From the NCBI GenBank assembly GCA_033675545.1, contig JAWDGP010006665.1, positions 234,501 to 298,500 on the forward strand: 64,000 nucleotides of DNA, given 5' to 3'. Below, in pieces: positions 36,851 through 49,774 of the stretch. How positions within the stretch are numbered: position 1 is the stretch's first letter; each line of letters starts with the position of its first letter. The notes under the pieces were generated by a model, which ran no database searches, was not told where the DNA came from, and saw only the letters and a list, made by a program, of their open reading frames with translations. The DNA is from Elysia crispata (lineage: Eukaryota; Mollusca; Gastropoda; Plakobranchidae). Made by a program: the position numbers and the translations under genes.

Positions 36851-38578
36851 GACCAAAATGAAATTTTACCTTTCAACTACAATCTTAACATTTACATTTG
36901 TTTTACAATGGAACAAAATTTATGTTAAATAGGTAGAGCTAATTAAAAAGATAAAAATGAATATACTCTGGTGGGATCAGAATGTGCTTTAATTGTGTGT
37001 AAATTATATCTGGATGGTATTGAATGAAATTCAGGGGTTTGATCTAAATATAAGATTTAAGTGTGAAGATGCTTAGGGCCTTCAGGTAAGTAGTTGAAAT
37101 AATTTCCTGTTTTGGGAACATAAAAATATTGTTATCACAAATATTAGAGCTATTCTAGATCTCTTCTTTTTGAGAGTCTATTGTCATGACATGTATTGTA
37201 AAACTCATCATAAATGGGTTGTTTTTTTTGTTTGTTTTTGTTTTATGTTCTAATTTATTAACAAACTTTCAGGAGCATTGGTGAAGCAAATATCTCAAAT
37301 AAAGCAACTCTTTATAGTTACATGAAGATATAGACAACGAAAAAAAAGGAAAAAAATAGAGAGAAAAGAGAGGGATTGAAACAAAGATTTAAAAGAATGA
37401 CACGCATGAATTTAGCATTCTGACTCCTCTATGTTTCGCTCTATTCCGATAGATATTTGGTTACACATGTATGTCTGTTTCTTTGTTGGCTTAGGAGATG
37501 AATTGCGTTGTGCAGATGCCTCAATCAAAACGTTTCTATTACATTAAAACGGAAGTTATTAAACGCCTTGAATGTCTAATACTTAAATTACTTTGGATAC
37601 TTTTCGGTCGATTTTTTAAAAATAATCGTTAATTATTCGTGTGGGTGTGTGTGTGTGTGTGTGAGGGGGGGAGCGGAGAGAAAGAAGAAAATTTTAAAAA
37701 GATAATTATAATGTGAAACGAGTTAATTTTTTTCCAAAGATTTAATTTTTTTTTTTTTTTAAATATTCATACTTTTCATATTACTTTCCTCTTCATACAG
37801 TGCAAAAAACCAAGGTTACAATTTTGGTGATTTTATATTAATAAACGCAAAACTGTTTAACTTTCATAGCAAAAAAGCTCGCGCCAAACAATCGTAAGTC
37901 AAAATGATCAAAACTATGAGAATCTTCACTAGATACTTGTAGTAATGTTAATGCTGAGCACTGATGATGTAGGTTAAAGAGAAAAAAAATCTGGAGCAAA
38001 TTTTCCGTAAGCTTTAAATAATAGGCTATCACACGTTTCCAGAACAAATCACGACTGCTCCACTCATGCTTTTCATGAAAATCAGAGGGGAATGTTTTGA
38101 ATGAGTTTAACTGCATAAAATCTTTTGTTTGCGAAGAGAGCGGCTGGTTTTATTGTTTCATCCTTTCATCTGATCACCCGCAGAGCCTCAACTTTGCTTT
38201 ATGAAAACTCGTGTAGCCTAATCGTTTTTACAAGAATAAGAGAAACACGAAAAACGTCACGGGCGATACGGTATGTCATTAAAATCTTTTAATCTCTTGA
38301 AACGGGCATGCGTTTTATAGATACGGAGCAGTTACAGTTCGAATCAAGATATATACACAAGTCCTTGTTAAGCTGGCTGTGATAGAAACTACAGCGGCTT
38401 TACAAAATGTAAGATTAAAACAAACAGAATCAGACATAGGGAGAAAAAACTAAATGGATTATTTTTAAGGCAGCCACGGTCATTGGACTAAGAATTCAAG
38501 ATTAAAAAAAAAAAAAACTCGTTGCATCGATGGTATTATGACTATGCGGGTTTTTTTTTTCTCAATTATCATAGACAA
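36851..38578. other. Intergenic sequence, nothing recognised
   Basis: AT-rich DNA with short GT and T runs. A 92-codon minus-strand frame at 37838-38116 has no recognisable domain. No gene is supported. Confidence 0.5.
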
Positions 38579-39200
38579 GCTGAAAACCCCGTTCTACATA
38601 CGTGACCCTGGTGTCAATTTGCCGAGGCTGGAGTGCGTATGTGTATTTAAAGACACATATAAAATGGTCTTGATATCTCTCCTTTTACTTGCATGATTCA
38701 GATATATGCCTCCACCTATCCATCTTTACCTAGAATCTAGATATCTCGATATTTCTAATTCTAAACACAAAATTTCAATGATTTTGCTATCAAGGAAATC
38801 GGTAATAATTCTCTTCTTTCCCAATCTGTTTTTTTACATCCTTTTAAACGCTTAATAGATTAGGAAGCTATGAATTTTCACGTTAAGTGCATAAAAGCGC
38901 ACTGCCTTGCGGGAATTCTTAGCCACGCAGTTATTTAAACCCAGATCTACACCTCGTCGATAGATAAAGATTTCCATTGTTAAAGAATGAAAAAAATGGC
39001 GCGCGAAATTTGTGATCGTAAGTTACTCTATGTTGAAACAAAGCCTTTTGGGAAAATCGAGGAAAGCAGTTTACGTTGATTTTTTAGGAATTAGAACCTG
39101 GCCACATGAATACTGTAGACGCCTGGAAAGTTTAAAAAAAATATGGGTTGGGTAATAAGGGAGGAATTCGCGAACAAAGCCTCACAAGTCCGCTTTAAAT
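38579..39200 (+). repeat. Duplicated block, copy A
   Basis: Collinear with 48575-49195, roughly 80-90% identical by eye in the best parts. Landmarks are GCTGAAAA..CCCGTTCTACA at the start, TGGTCTTGATATCTCTCCTT, GAATCTAGATATCTCGAT, CGCAGTTATTTAAACC, and ATGAAAAAAATGGC near 38987. It ends where a TA microsatellite begins. It lies 4.7 kb downstream (3' side) of the first DSL gene; copy B lies 1.8 kb downstream of the second. Confidence 0.88.
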
Positions 39201-39208
39201 ATATATAC

Positions 39209-39289
<81 letters not shown>

Positions 39290-39408
39290 TATACATATAT
39301 CCTTAAATCTTCTCTCAAAATTACATTTTATTGCGAAGTCAACACAAATGATGAAACTTCAAAATACATGTAACAAAAAAAAAAGAGGTTGAGTTGACAA
39401 TAATAATG

Positions 39409-39487
<79 letters not shown>
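39199..39487. repeat. (TA)n-(CA)n and (AAT)n microsatellites
   Basis: A TA run that turns into CA (39199-39300), then after about 100 bases a run of about 29 AAT units (39399-39487). Confidence 0.96.
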
Positions 39488-39490
<3 letters not shown>

Positions 39491-40680
39491 TAGTAAGCCA
39501 GAGAAAAAAATAACAATTGCACAAACGACATAAACATCAACAACAACAGCTACAGTATATTTGAGAAGACAATTTTCATGAACATTTTTGTCCAAGATAT
39601 ATTCAAATCATAGTTTTGAATGCTGGTATGGACAGATAAATAGTTGGAAACCGAACTATTCAAAAAAAAAATGTAGTTTTTCTTCGCTAACTTATGAACT
39701 GTTTTCTGCAAATTAGATTGCATGGCATCCAAAGATTCCACAGTCATTATTCGGAGGCGAGAGTGCTCTATAGATTATCTGCTGCTCTTTGATACATGCG
39801 CTCAGAAGTTGAAATATAATAATACAGTTATTGAGGCAAAATAGACGCTTGCTCGGTCCTCTATCTTCTTTACAAGGAAGCAAACTGCGTTGTTTTTTAA
39901 CAGACTGGGGGAAATCATAAGTTTTCAGCGAATTTTTTTTAAATGTAAGGTACCTGTATTAAGTTAAAAATAAACTTTAGATACACAATACTTTGGGCAT
40001 TTTTCGCTTGTTATTTATTGAAAAAGTTTTGCCAATCGTTTTAATATTTGACATATTTTTTTTTTACGATTTCTTAGTCAATACTGCTGATGCCAAATTA
40101 TTTGCTATACGGGTATTAAAGTTTCTACTTTTAATGAAACGTTATCACATTTCTCAAACCTGATTTCGATGCAGATAATAAAAGCTTTAGTTTTATCTTC
40201 ATGCAGTAATAGTCGATTTTCACTCTACAAAGCTATATCATAAGACTTTGTCATTATTTCATCTCGCAGAGTGAGGTCACACTGCTGCGTTAGTGTTAAA
40301 GGCAAGGTAATCTTCTCAGTAAAACCGATAACTCTTTGAGCAGGGAATACCATCGTAATGTATTTATAGTAGAAAGATTAATGCTTGCATCCACTCTCAA
40401 AACATATGAAATCGAAATAATTCCTGAAATCAGGGCATATTCAGGGATTTAAAACACTCTGTTCTTGTCAGAAGGTCAAAGATCATCTAGTGGTGGAGTG
40501 TTTAGGAATGGCTTCAAGATGTTCTTGACGGATTACGAGTTCAATGCTGCAGGGTGGGGTTGGAGTGAGGGCGAGTGAGGAAGAAGGGAGGGGCTATGTG
40601 ATAGAATCATCGCTGTCTAGTTTTTCGCTTTGCTCTTCAGTCACAGTAACAACCGCATACAAAGGAAACAGGTTCCCCAT
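39488..40680. other. Intergenic sequence, nothing recognised
   Basis: No coding exon, RNA gene or element end seen. GC content rises towards the right end. Confidence 0.5.
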
Positions 40681-41000
40681 AAGTCAATAACGTCATCTGT
40701 AAGATGGAAGTACTACCCACAGACATCTTTAAATTACAATTTATTCTTCTCACTTCATTGGCTGTGGATCTCTTCCAATTTATAATTCAAAGAGGGAGGA
40801 AGTGCCGTCTTTTCATTGGTTGATATTCTCAGAAAAGATGCAAAGTCTATCAAATACCGGTAACTGAGATGGGCGTTTAAAAGTCAATGATGTTTCAGAT
40901 AGACTTGCCAGTGAACGCCGCAGAGCCTAGCTCAGAGATCGCTCATCGCAGAAAGCCGAGTTTACTCTAAAGAAAAAAAAAATGAGAATTCCTTTATCAG
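40681..41000 (+). promoter_or_regulatory. Promoter-like segment with CCAAT, CRE-like and octamer-like sites
   Basis: Within about 160 bases lie a CRE-like TAACGTCA (40688-40695), two inverted CCAAT boxes ATTGG (40757-40761 and 40815-40819) and an octamer-like ATGCAAAG (40838-40845). A more GC-rich stretch follows. An ATG at 40982 leads after 18 bases to CAG then GTACAC, a possible donor of a tiny first exon. No downstream + strand exon could be linked. The sites are short, so this is a candidate only. Confidence 0.28.
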
Positions 41001-41051
41001 GTACACGTTAGGGACAAACTCTTAAAGTCTTTTGCCCCCTCTCCCCCCCAC

Positions 41052-41174
<123 letters not shown>

Positions 41175-42060
41175 CCCTTTTTGTTTTATTTTCAATTACC
41201 TTTGCCTCCTAGAAAAACTTAGGGGATGTTGAACTCGTTAAAGAACTATTTTCTCAAGACCAAAGGCCCAAGTTGACGCTGTGCAGGAGTAATAAAGGGA
41301 TATAACACACGATACAGGGGAACATCTGGTAGGGGTCAAACTACAGTCTGTTGTACGCGATATTAATAAACTCAATGTTGAAGATAAAATCGGCTTTCAT
41401 GAGTTTAGGAAAGCTCTAAGAAAAATAAGTTTTCAAAGAGAGATTGATTGGATACGATTTTCTCAGTTTATAATAGTAGCAATTCCTTTCATGAAATATT
41501 GGATTTGCAATGAAAGTAAAAAAAAAAAAAAAGATACTTAATTAATTTATTGGGGTGGTGTGTATGTGTGTCTGTGTGTCTGTGTGAGTGAAAAAAAAAA
41601 AGGGGGGGGGGGGGGACACAGAGGTGGAACAGTTTTGGAGCAGGTTTTTTGTGTTCGTAAGGCGTGAACTGTCACTTCATGATATACAACGGTAAGTTAA
41701 ATTATGGTTTTATCAATAATTCAATGTGGATATTCTTATCTCTTGACAAGGCTAATCCCATCGACAAGTGACAAGAGGTCATCAGCAAAATGATTTACAG
41801 TTATTGAACAAAACACACACATCAAGTGAGAGACACACCAGGCGCAATAATCTTGTCAAAGTACATATTGAAAATATGGGTAGTGCAATGTGAAATGAAA
41901 TTTGGAACATGTTATTGCCGAATTTAAAAGTTCAACAACAGGGCTGTCGTGTTTGCAAGATAAATAACCACTCAAAAAGAGATTCACAATATTGGTCGAG
42001 ACAGAAATTTTGTCCCATTGACTGGTAGCGTAATGTCCCTAATATCTAGTCTTTTCAGTT

Positions 42061-42072
42061 GCTGTTGTTGTT

Positions 42073-42106
<34 letters not shown>

Positions 42107-42155
42107 TTGCTGTTGTTGTTGTTGTTGTTGCTGTTGTTGGTGCTGTTGTTGTTAT
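42061..42155. repeat. (GTT)n microsatellite
   Basis: Interrupted GTT run, first of five different simple repeats packed between 42061 and 42947. Confidence 0.95.
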
Positions 42156-42286
42156 TTTATCGGACAAAGGTGGACATAGTTTAATTTCCTAGGCAGATAG
42201 TGTCGTAAGAAAAGATTAAAGTGGAGCATTTCTGATTTTAAAAAGGTGTTATAGATGGGCGCTTCTAATCTCTCTGTCTCTTTGTA

Positions 42287-42515
<229 letters not shown>

Positions 42516-42691
42516 TTTCTGTGAACAAAGAAGAATATGAAAGACATTTATTAAATATAATTTCTTAAACCTTGATATTATTTTATTAAAAAGTTTTCAT
42601 GTAACTACGTGGATTAAAAAAAATCTTTGGGAGAATTATAACTATTAAAAAAGCAATAAACATACATCTAAAACACGAATGATAAAAAAAA

Positions 42692-42947
<256 letters not shown>

Positions 42948-43792
42948 TATTAATATTTAGAGATTAATGAGGAATTAGGCCTACATCTATAATACTTGAC
43001 GACCGTATGCCACACCAATCGTTTGTCGTGCGAATTGCCTCCAATAAGGTATCAATGATAGTACATGTACTGACGTACTGACGATTGAAAAAAAAAAATA
43101 AACAAAACACAAACCAAAGCTTGAAAACAAAATCAAATAGATTTTTTTTCTGGTATATCGACGTCGATAAAGTTTATTCGTGGACCATAATGGCTCATTT
43201 TCCAAGTAATTTTTTCAACGCCTTTAAAATTTTTTTTAGCTCTTCGTGACTGCCGTTCTACTGTTCAGACTAACCTCCCCTAGACTTCTACTCTCCAGGT
43301 TTCGTTTTCTTTTTCTCACTGGGTGATCATAGAAAAAAAAATGCAGAGTAATGTTGACAGTTAAACCTTGATTTTACAACAACAAAAATGTGTCGTTTTC
43401 AAATGAAGTTGATGTTGTCGGAAAGAGATATACAAATAAAACCAGAAAAAGTAACAACAAAAATCGTGGACATTGTAAAAGAAAGAAGGAAATGATTACA
43501 ATTTATAGACAATTAAAATGGCAAGGCCAACCAAGGGTTGTGGGAAATTGCATTTAAAAAATATCATTTTTTTCTCTTTCAACACAAGCAGGAAAAAATT
43601 GAATAGTGTAAAGAAGCGAAAATTTCCATTACATAGAAACAGAGTTTGGCGATTTATGATATACGAAAAAAGTGGCGGTCATTTAAAATATACAGAATGA
43701 AGCTAGTTCATGCTTTTCTCGTGTGAAAAATCTAAAGAGGAGTTTCATGGGATAAGTTGTGACACCAAATCACATTTGAGGAGCCAAATTAT

Positions 43793-43798
43793 TTTAAT
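43793..43798 (-). terminator. Poly(A) signal candidate (ATTAAA) of DSL gene 1
   Basis: ATTAAA on the minus strand about 140 bases past the stop at 43937. Confidence 0.35.
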
Positions 43799-43936
43799 TC
43801 AGACCAAATTAAAACTGAAAAAATGAATTGAACGACAAAGAAAAAAGAGCTTAGTGTTCTGGCATCCGACAACACAGGAACTAAATAATGCCTACAGAAA
43901 CTATAATATGCAGAAGTTACAGACTTGCTACTGTGT

Positions 43937-45410
43937 TCAGGGTTTCTCATACCCCTTGTCGCAGACAGATGGAGAAGGAGACGGCTGTACGCTCTGTCTG
44001 GCCCGCATTTTCTTCATCCTGTTAAAGTAATAAAGCAAAGAGGTGAGCACAACGCCCGTTACAAACAGCGCAACGGGCACACAGATGGCCACTATCGCTA
44101 TTTCATCTCTATTACTAGAGGTATGAGTGGCATTCGATATCGATTGTTGATTGCTTGAAAGATTCAAACTTGCTAGTCCTAGGCCAGGCATTATTGTTGG
44201 CATATTCGATGTTGAGAAAAGATTATTTGGCGTAGATGTTAAAATGTGTAATACTAGTAAAGGCCTCCTGGTCAAACTTCTTTGCGCGCGAGAAGACCTG
44301 AATGTGTTTAGCCTTTGCGTCGATGTAGTTAGTGTTGATGTAGGTTGTGTTGATGTAGTTACTGTCGATGTGGGAGGTGTCGATGTAGATATTGTCAATG
44401 CTACGTTGTTACAGTTTGGTCCCTGCCATCCTTTGGTGCAGTTCTTAGATCCATCAGGCAGACACGTGTATTGATGAGTTTGTCTGCAATACACGCTACA
44501 CGTAGGCCCGTGCCAAAAGAGGAAGCATTGGTGGAGGACATCAATACCTAATTCAGCATGCGTGTCTTTTAGAACGAGTGGTCTCCAGTGGTCGGTTGGG
44601 TGGTAGAAGGTATCCATCCAGTTTATGGCGAAACTGAATTCTGCGATTAATGCTTTACTGTTATGAGTGACTTCCTGCGCAAGAATCTCAAAATTTATGC
44701 CTGCTGGGGAAAACGAACTGAGAAAAACTTTTACATTGGAGGCTGCTGTTCCAGGAGTGTTACCAATCTGGGTTTGAAGAACGAACTCATTTTGGTCGAC
44801 CATAGTAGGTGTAGGGTCCTTAAAATAAGCATCACATGGTGTGCCGCCGACGTAAGTGGCGCAGGGCAGAAAGCTGGTATCACACTGGTCAGGGGAACAG
44901 TTTGGGGAAGTCAGACCAGAGTTATCACAGCAGGTACCGTCAGCCTGTGTCCCCAGGTAGTTGGTGTAGTTCCTGTACCTCAGTCCTGTCATCATGGATC
45001 TTTGGGCCTTAAGAGGGATAGAGGGCGCGGAGAAAGAGAGGAAAAAGCGAGTTTGCAAATACTTGTAGAAGGAAACAAAAGGACCTGTTAGACTGAACTG
45101 TTTTTTTTTTAAATATACGTTGCCTACTCAAAATTTCTGTAAAACTATTAAGGCCTAAATTCTTTAAATTGGTTGCTTGAGGCGCTTCGGCAAGAAATCT
45201 AGCTTGTATTGAATCAATAATAATTGTCTTACTGTTCAAGGTAATACAAAATGAGTCCTAAACGATCAATGTTTTTTCATAAACTCTTTAACGAATAAAA
45301 ATAATTAGATTTTTTACTATGTTAATATTTAAAGGGCTTCTCATGCCTTTAAAATTGTTTCGTGTGTTCAGTGGTAGGGAGGGGGGGGGGGGGGGAAGAG
45401 AGAGACAGAC

Positions 45411-45487
<77 letters not shown>

Positions 45488-45773
45488 ATGGATATCAGGG
45501 AAATAGGAAGCAGATAAATCATCAAAACAAGATATTAGTTATACAAAAACTCAGAGCGGATTCCTGGAAGCATTGCCACTAATATTCATATTTTATATTT
45601 CTAGAACAATTAATTTTTCCCACTAAATGCATATATATAGTTATTACTACAGGAGTTCAAACCAGTCAAACATTGTCACAAGTATATGTACGTTCCGAAA
45701 TTATACTCACATTATTAAACACTGTGAAAAAACTATAGAAAACAAAGTGCAATAACATATAAGGTATCTCCAT
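43937..45773 (-). CDS. DSL-domain membrane protein 1 (Notch-ligand-like, no EGF), 2 exons
   Basis: Predicted 377-aa type I membrane protein from exon 1 (45711-45773) and exon 2 (43937-45007). Residues 1-21 form a hydrophobic signal peptide. Residues about 25-155 resemble the N-terminal C2/MNNL domain of Delta and Jagged (GTCCD ... CDTSFLPCATYV). The DSL domain is at about 162-220 with all six cysteines (C-FLFWHGPT-C-SVY-C ... C-TKGWQGPN-C). No EGF repeat follows. Residues 229-253 are five TSTxx pentapeptides, then a Ser/Thr-rich stalk leads to one membrane segment at about 324-349 and a 28-residue tail with VQPSPSPS. The 45007 acceptor follows a pyrimidine tract. Extending the exon 2 frame instead to the ATG at 45058 would give no signal peptide. 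Family knowledge: DSL proteins are Notch ligands, but this one is minimal and its role is unknown. Confidence 0.8.
44312..44386 (-). repeat. Coding 15-bp minisatellite (five TSTxx repeats)
   Basis: Five in-frame 15-bp units encode TSTPP, TSTVT, TSTQP, TSTLT and TSTQR. They lie directly after the DSL domain of gene 1, where its paralog has an EGF repeat. Ser/Thr-rich repeats of this kind are typical O-glycosylated stalks. Confidence 0.85.
45380..45486. repeat. G-run and (GA)n microsatellite
   Basis: A G run (from about 45380) followed by about 40 GA units, in the predicted intron of DSL gene 1. Confidence 0.96.
45711..45773 (-). CDS. DSL gene 1, signal-peptide exon
   Basis: ATG at 45773 with A at -3 and G at +4, 21 codons (MEIPYMLLHF...), then donor GTGAGT at 45710-45705. 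Phase 0 matches the acceptor at 45007. Length, phase and the ME start match the exon found for the second gene, which supports both. The cleavage site is less ideal than in gene 2. The intron (703 bp) holds a GA microsatellite. Confidence 0.65.
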
Positions 45774-48574
45774 AATCTTCAAAATAAGCAAAACGACGCA
45801 AAAGTTCCTACAAGAAAGGCTTTAGATTTAATATAAGACACACAAGTTTTAAGCGCAATGAACTTTCAAAAGGCAAGGATAAGTACTAGTTTCAAACGCT
45901 TTTATAATACTTCTTCTTTAGTTAACAAAAAAAAAATTGTAAAGACAAACATCTGCTAAAAATTTAAATCAAATCACTTTGTCCTTCCTCTCATAAGCAC
46001 CGATATGTTAGACTTGAGACAGTCCAGACCTGTAGAGATCTGTTGACAGGGAATTCCAGTGACTGAAAGATTTAAGGGGAAATTATAATTTCTTATCTGA
46101 CTAATAAGTGAGGAGATAGAGATTTACTACCATTTTATTGTTTCATAACTTTAAACCATAATCGCCGCTGGGGGTTGAAAAGCAAATATTTAATACAAAG
46201 AATGTTATATTACATAAAATTTTATTTGTCGAGCGATATTTTAGTTGAACAAGAGGCTCATAAATACGTCTATTTGTCGGGGTGAAGAATCAGCAGACTT
46301 GGAAAAACTTCCACATACACAGTAGCTCTTGACTTTAACTTTGTCAACTTTCAAATAAGACGGCTGACAACTTAGTCAGGAAAGTACGTAGGTTTTACAT
46401 ATAAACAACGCTGCACACATGGCACAAGGGAAACCACGTGCTAGTTACGTTATTATGACTCATGATCAGCGGTACGTAAGCCGTCTGCGAAACCTCAGGA
46501 ATATTGAGATAAGATAAAATGTAAACACCAGTTTGTACAGCCTAAAGTGCGAGATATTTCATTCTGTATTACTGTTGGATAAAATTTAAAGATAGAGCCA
46601 AGACATATACACACTGTGTTTATGGAACGATAAGATAGTCTTTTAAATATCAGAAATAAATCAAGAAACAATCTAACTAAACAAATTAAATTCAAAGTAC
46701 TGAGGCCCTGTTTTGTTTACCCTGTTATCCAAAATTATGTTTATTGAATTGGCATGAACTAAAAAATCATATATTAAGTTTGAGCATTTTTTCGCTCACT
46801 AGATTATTTGAGCAATTTTCTTTGGCTTAATAGTTTGTGATTCAACGAGAGAAGATTAACCTGCTATGCAATATAGGGTATATATATTGGTAAATCATTG
46901 TAAGCAGAAGCCTGTGATACACCAAAAGCAGACTAAATTTTTCTCCGAGAGGCATATGAAAACAGAGTTTGAAGATAAATAATGATTCAAAATTCATACC
47001 AGTAACTTTCTTATTGATGAATCACTTTTCATGAAAAAATATCAAAGAAAATGAATAAATAAAGCAGTCAATTTATGCAACGAAAATATTTTGACGGTGA
47101 AAAAATTGTTCAGGTAAATGTTTAATCAGTCCACTTCAAAGAATACAATAGAAGCAAATCACAGGGGCAAAGGCACCTACAATCAAGACAAAACAATTTT
47201 TTTTTTAATTCAAAATTTTTGAATATCAAGAAACTTTTTTTGACCTCATATCTACAAAAATTAGCTTGAAAGAATTTTTAGACAGTCACCTGATATTCTT
47301 AACCGTTAGTTGGTTCAACATTGCTAAGCATTCACTTAGGCGCATAAGGGTTTGCGCTATTTTTTCACTTACCCTCTTTATATCTCCTGAGGACGGTAAA
47401 TATCGATGTTGTAGATGTTCGAAAATAGAACTGTTAGTAACTTTTCGACGACCATATAAAAAAGGGCGCTGTAAGCTTATTTAAAAAACAAAAGATTTCC
47501 ATTCTAAGATGAAGATGACCACATTTTACTCTTGTTCTACCGAAGCGCCCAAATGATGTCTTTGACGATATGACCAAATCTACCCTCAGCTCCTCTCCCT
47601 GGAATGTCTCTGTACACTTGCGGTTAGATCTAAAACTAGATTCTGAATCTTGCGGCGGATTAGAAATAACCTTAAAAAATTGAACTTCTTTGTGTTAATC
47701 CTTACGAATACTTTAAATATATTGGCTTTATGTTTACATTTTTAGATATTTAAAACTGTAAAAAATTTTACATTTTAATGGGAAAAAATTTTTAGGTATT
47801 TTTTCTTGAAGTTGACTGTGAAATACTAATGCAGAAGTAAATGGTTCTATTGTTAGATTTTTTTTTATTTTTTTCCTCATGGATGTTTACTTACGTTATA
47901 TTGCTTCACTTTGGGTTTGTGGATAATCTAAAGAACTTTCTCAACTAAAATGCCGGTGATGTGGTATACATGTAAAACGAATTGGCATCTTTTAACTGCT
48001 TGAATCACAAATCAGAATGAATTTGAATGTTTCGAGGAAACGCTACTGGTTTCAAGGAAATGAATATAGACGATTAAGAAATTATAAAGTCGAAAATAGT
48101 GCGGAAGAAGCGCTTTATCGAAAACCAGCACCAAGTTTAACAGGTGGAATGTATTTAATCTATTACCATATAAAGCGCAAAGATTTGGAAATTTACCAAA
48201 ACATTCAAAATAATTCTACACTGAAATCTTCAAACTTTTTGTTCTTTCGCTTAAAAAATACGTCTAAGAGATTCTAATATTTTTTTTTTAATCAACAGTT
48301 TTGTTTTTTTTTAAACTAAGTCTTTGTTCGAATTTCTGGAAATAGTGTTAATCTGAAGATCAAGTAGGTAATATAGATTTAACCAATATATAGCACGAAT
48401 GGATTAAACCTCTTTGTTGACCTTCTGACGAGCAATGCCAATGGACATTATGTTCTCTTGGTCCTCTCCTGCGTCAATGGGAATTCACATGTAGAGGAAG
48501 ATAATGTCGGACGAGGAACAAGTTGATCTAAAGTCACGAAGAGGTTCTTGGTCTTTTATAACACAATTATTACA
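45774..48574. other. 5' flank of DSL gene 1 and intergenic DNA
   Basis: No coding exon recognised. A hydrophobic minus-strand frame at 46495-46695 starts only with TTG and has no donor, so it was not accepted. Possible regulatory sites are listed separately. Confidence 0.5.
46435..46463. promoter_or_regulatory. E-box CACGTG next to an AP-1 palindrome
   Basis: CACGTG at 46435-46440 and ATGACTCAT at 46455-46463 lie within 30 bases, about 660 bp upstream of the DSL gene 1 start codon. Both are full consensus palindromes. Function is inference. Confidence 0.3.
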
Positions 48575-49195
48575 GCTGAAAAGCCCGTTCTACAAACGGG
48601 ACCCTTTGCAGGGGCTGTAGTGCGTGTGTGTGTTTAAAGACACTTATAAATGGTCTTGATATCTCTCCTTTTACTTACATGATCCAGATAAAATTGTATG
48701 CCTCCACCTATCTATCTCTACCTAGAATCTAGATATCTCGATAATTCTAATTCTTAACATAAAATTTAGATACAGACCTTAATTCCTTTTGGCTTGATAT
48801 TCTCTTTTTTCAGAATCTGTTTTTACATCCTTTTAAACTCTGAGAGAAAGCTGTGAATTTTCACATTCAGTGCATAAAAAGGCGGAAACGATAATATTAG
48901 CCACGCAGTTATTTAAACCTAAATCTACACCTCAAGTCGTTTGATAAAAGACTTCCGCTGTTGAAATATGAAAAAAATGGCCCGCGAAGTTGGTGATCGT
49001 CAGTTACTCTATGCTAACGAAACAAAGCATTTTGGGAAAATCGAGGAAAGAAGTTTGCATTGTTTTTTTTTTTTTTGTGATTTAGAACCTAGCCACATGA
49101 ATGCTGCAGACGCCTGGAAAGTTTCAAAGGTGTGTGTTGGGTATTCACTGAGGAGTTCGCGGTCAAAGCTTCCCAAGTCCTCTCTTATATATAAT
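48575..49195 (+). repeat. Duplicated block, copy B
   Basis: Second copy of the 38579-39200 block, in the same orientation. It holds a longer version of the short frame that starts ATGAAAAAAATGGC (48968-49216, 82 codons; MKKMAREVGDRQLLY ...), whereas copy A stops after about 30 codons. No known domain. Confidence 0.88.
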
Positions 49196-49270
49196 TATAG
49201 ATTGATGAATAGTTAACTAACTTTGTAAAATCCAAACGTATTTAAAGATTTAAAAAAAAAACAGTCATTA

Positions 49271-49405
49271 CCATCTGGATTTAAATAACTACGCAGCTAA
49301 GAATTCCAGCAAGGCAGTGCTCTTTTAATAGTTTTATGCACTTAATGCGAAAATTCACAGCTTTCTAAAAAGCTTTTAAAAGGATCTAAAAATAGATTCA
49401 AAAAG
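49271..49405 (-). repeat. Inverted third copy of the block A/B core
   Basis: The reverse complement reads CCTTTTAAAAGC..., GCTGTGAATTTTCGCATTAA, GTGCATAAAA, GCACTGCCTTGCTGGAATTC and GTAGTTATTTAAATCC. It aligns to 38825-38945 and to 48818-48925. It keeps the GCACTGCCTTG segment of copy A that copy B has lost, and forms an imperfect inverted repeat with copy B. Confidence 0.82.
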
Positions 49406-49774
49406 TACAGAATTAGTCGATATTCTTTATTAAATGCCTTTGTCCCCGGGTTAATAATTAATCTTAATTGCAGATGTATAAAACAGTGCTGGGAGGGGAG
49501 TTGGACATCGCTTTTTAATTATCCTGTCTTGCTAAATTAAAAAAAAAATCTGAATGTCTTGCTTTAAAAACAAGATTTTAGACATTTATCCAAATGAAGG
49601 CGAGATCAGAGTTCTATTTGGACTTGTACTCGGTTAGGGCGATCACTAAAATATTTGTTGGCCAAACTTTTGTTGAAGGTGCGCTCTTTAGATGTGAGAA
49701 ATATATTAATAAGTAACATCAGCAAAATTCAGACTTTTGCAAACTTTTGGCAGCTTGAGGGTGTCACCGTTCTG

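Noticed and set aside
37838-38116. 92-codon minus-strand frame downstream of DHX29
   Set aside because: It has no recognisable domain, no splice context and ordinary AT-rich composition.
38330-38345. GTTCGAATC resembling a tRNA box B
   Set aside because: No box A at the right distance and no cloverleaf could be drawn.
45008-45058. ATG at 45058 as the start of DSL gene 1
   Set aside because: The 17 extra codons lie in the pyrimidine tract of a splice acceptor. The paralog diverges exactly at this point, and no signal peptide results.
45614-45624. Su(H)/CSL-like site (GTGGGAA core) in the DSL gene 1 intron
   Set aside because: It is a single site with a mismatch at the first consensus base; expected by chance in this much DNA.
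46495-46695. Hydrophobic minus-strand frame considered as a leader exon for DSL gene 1
   Set aside because: It starts with TTG, not ATG, and has no phase-0 donor; the 45711-45773 exon fits far better.
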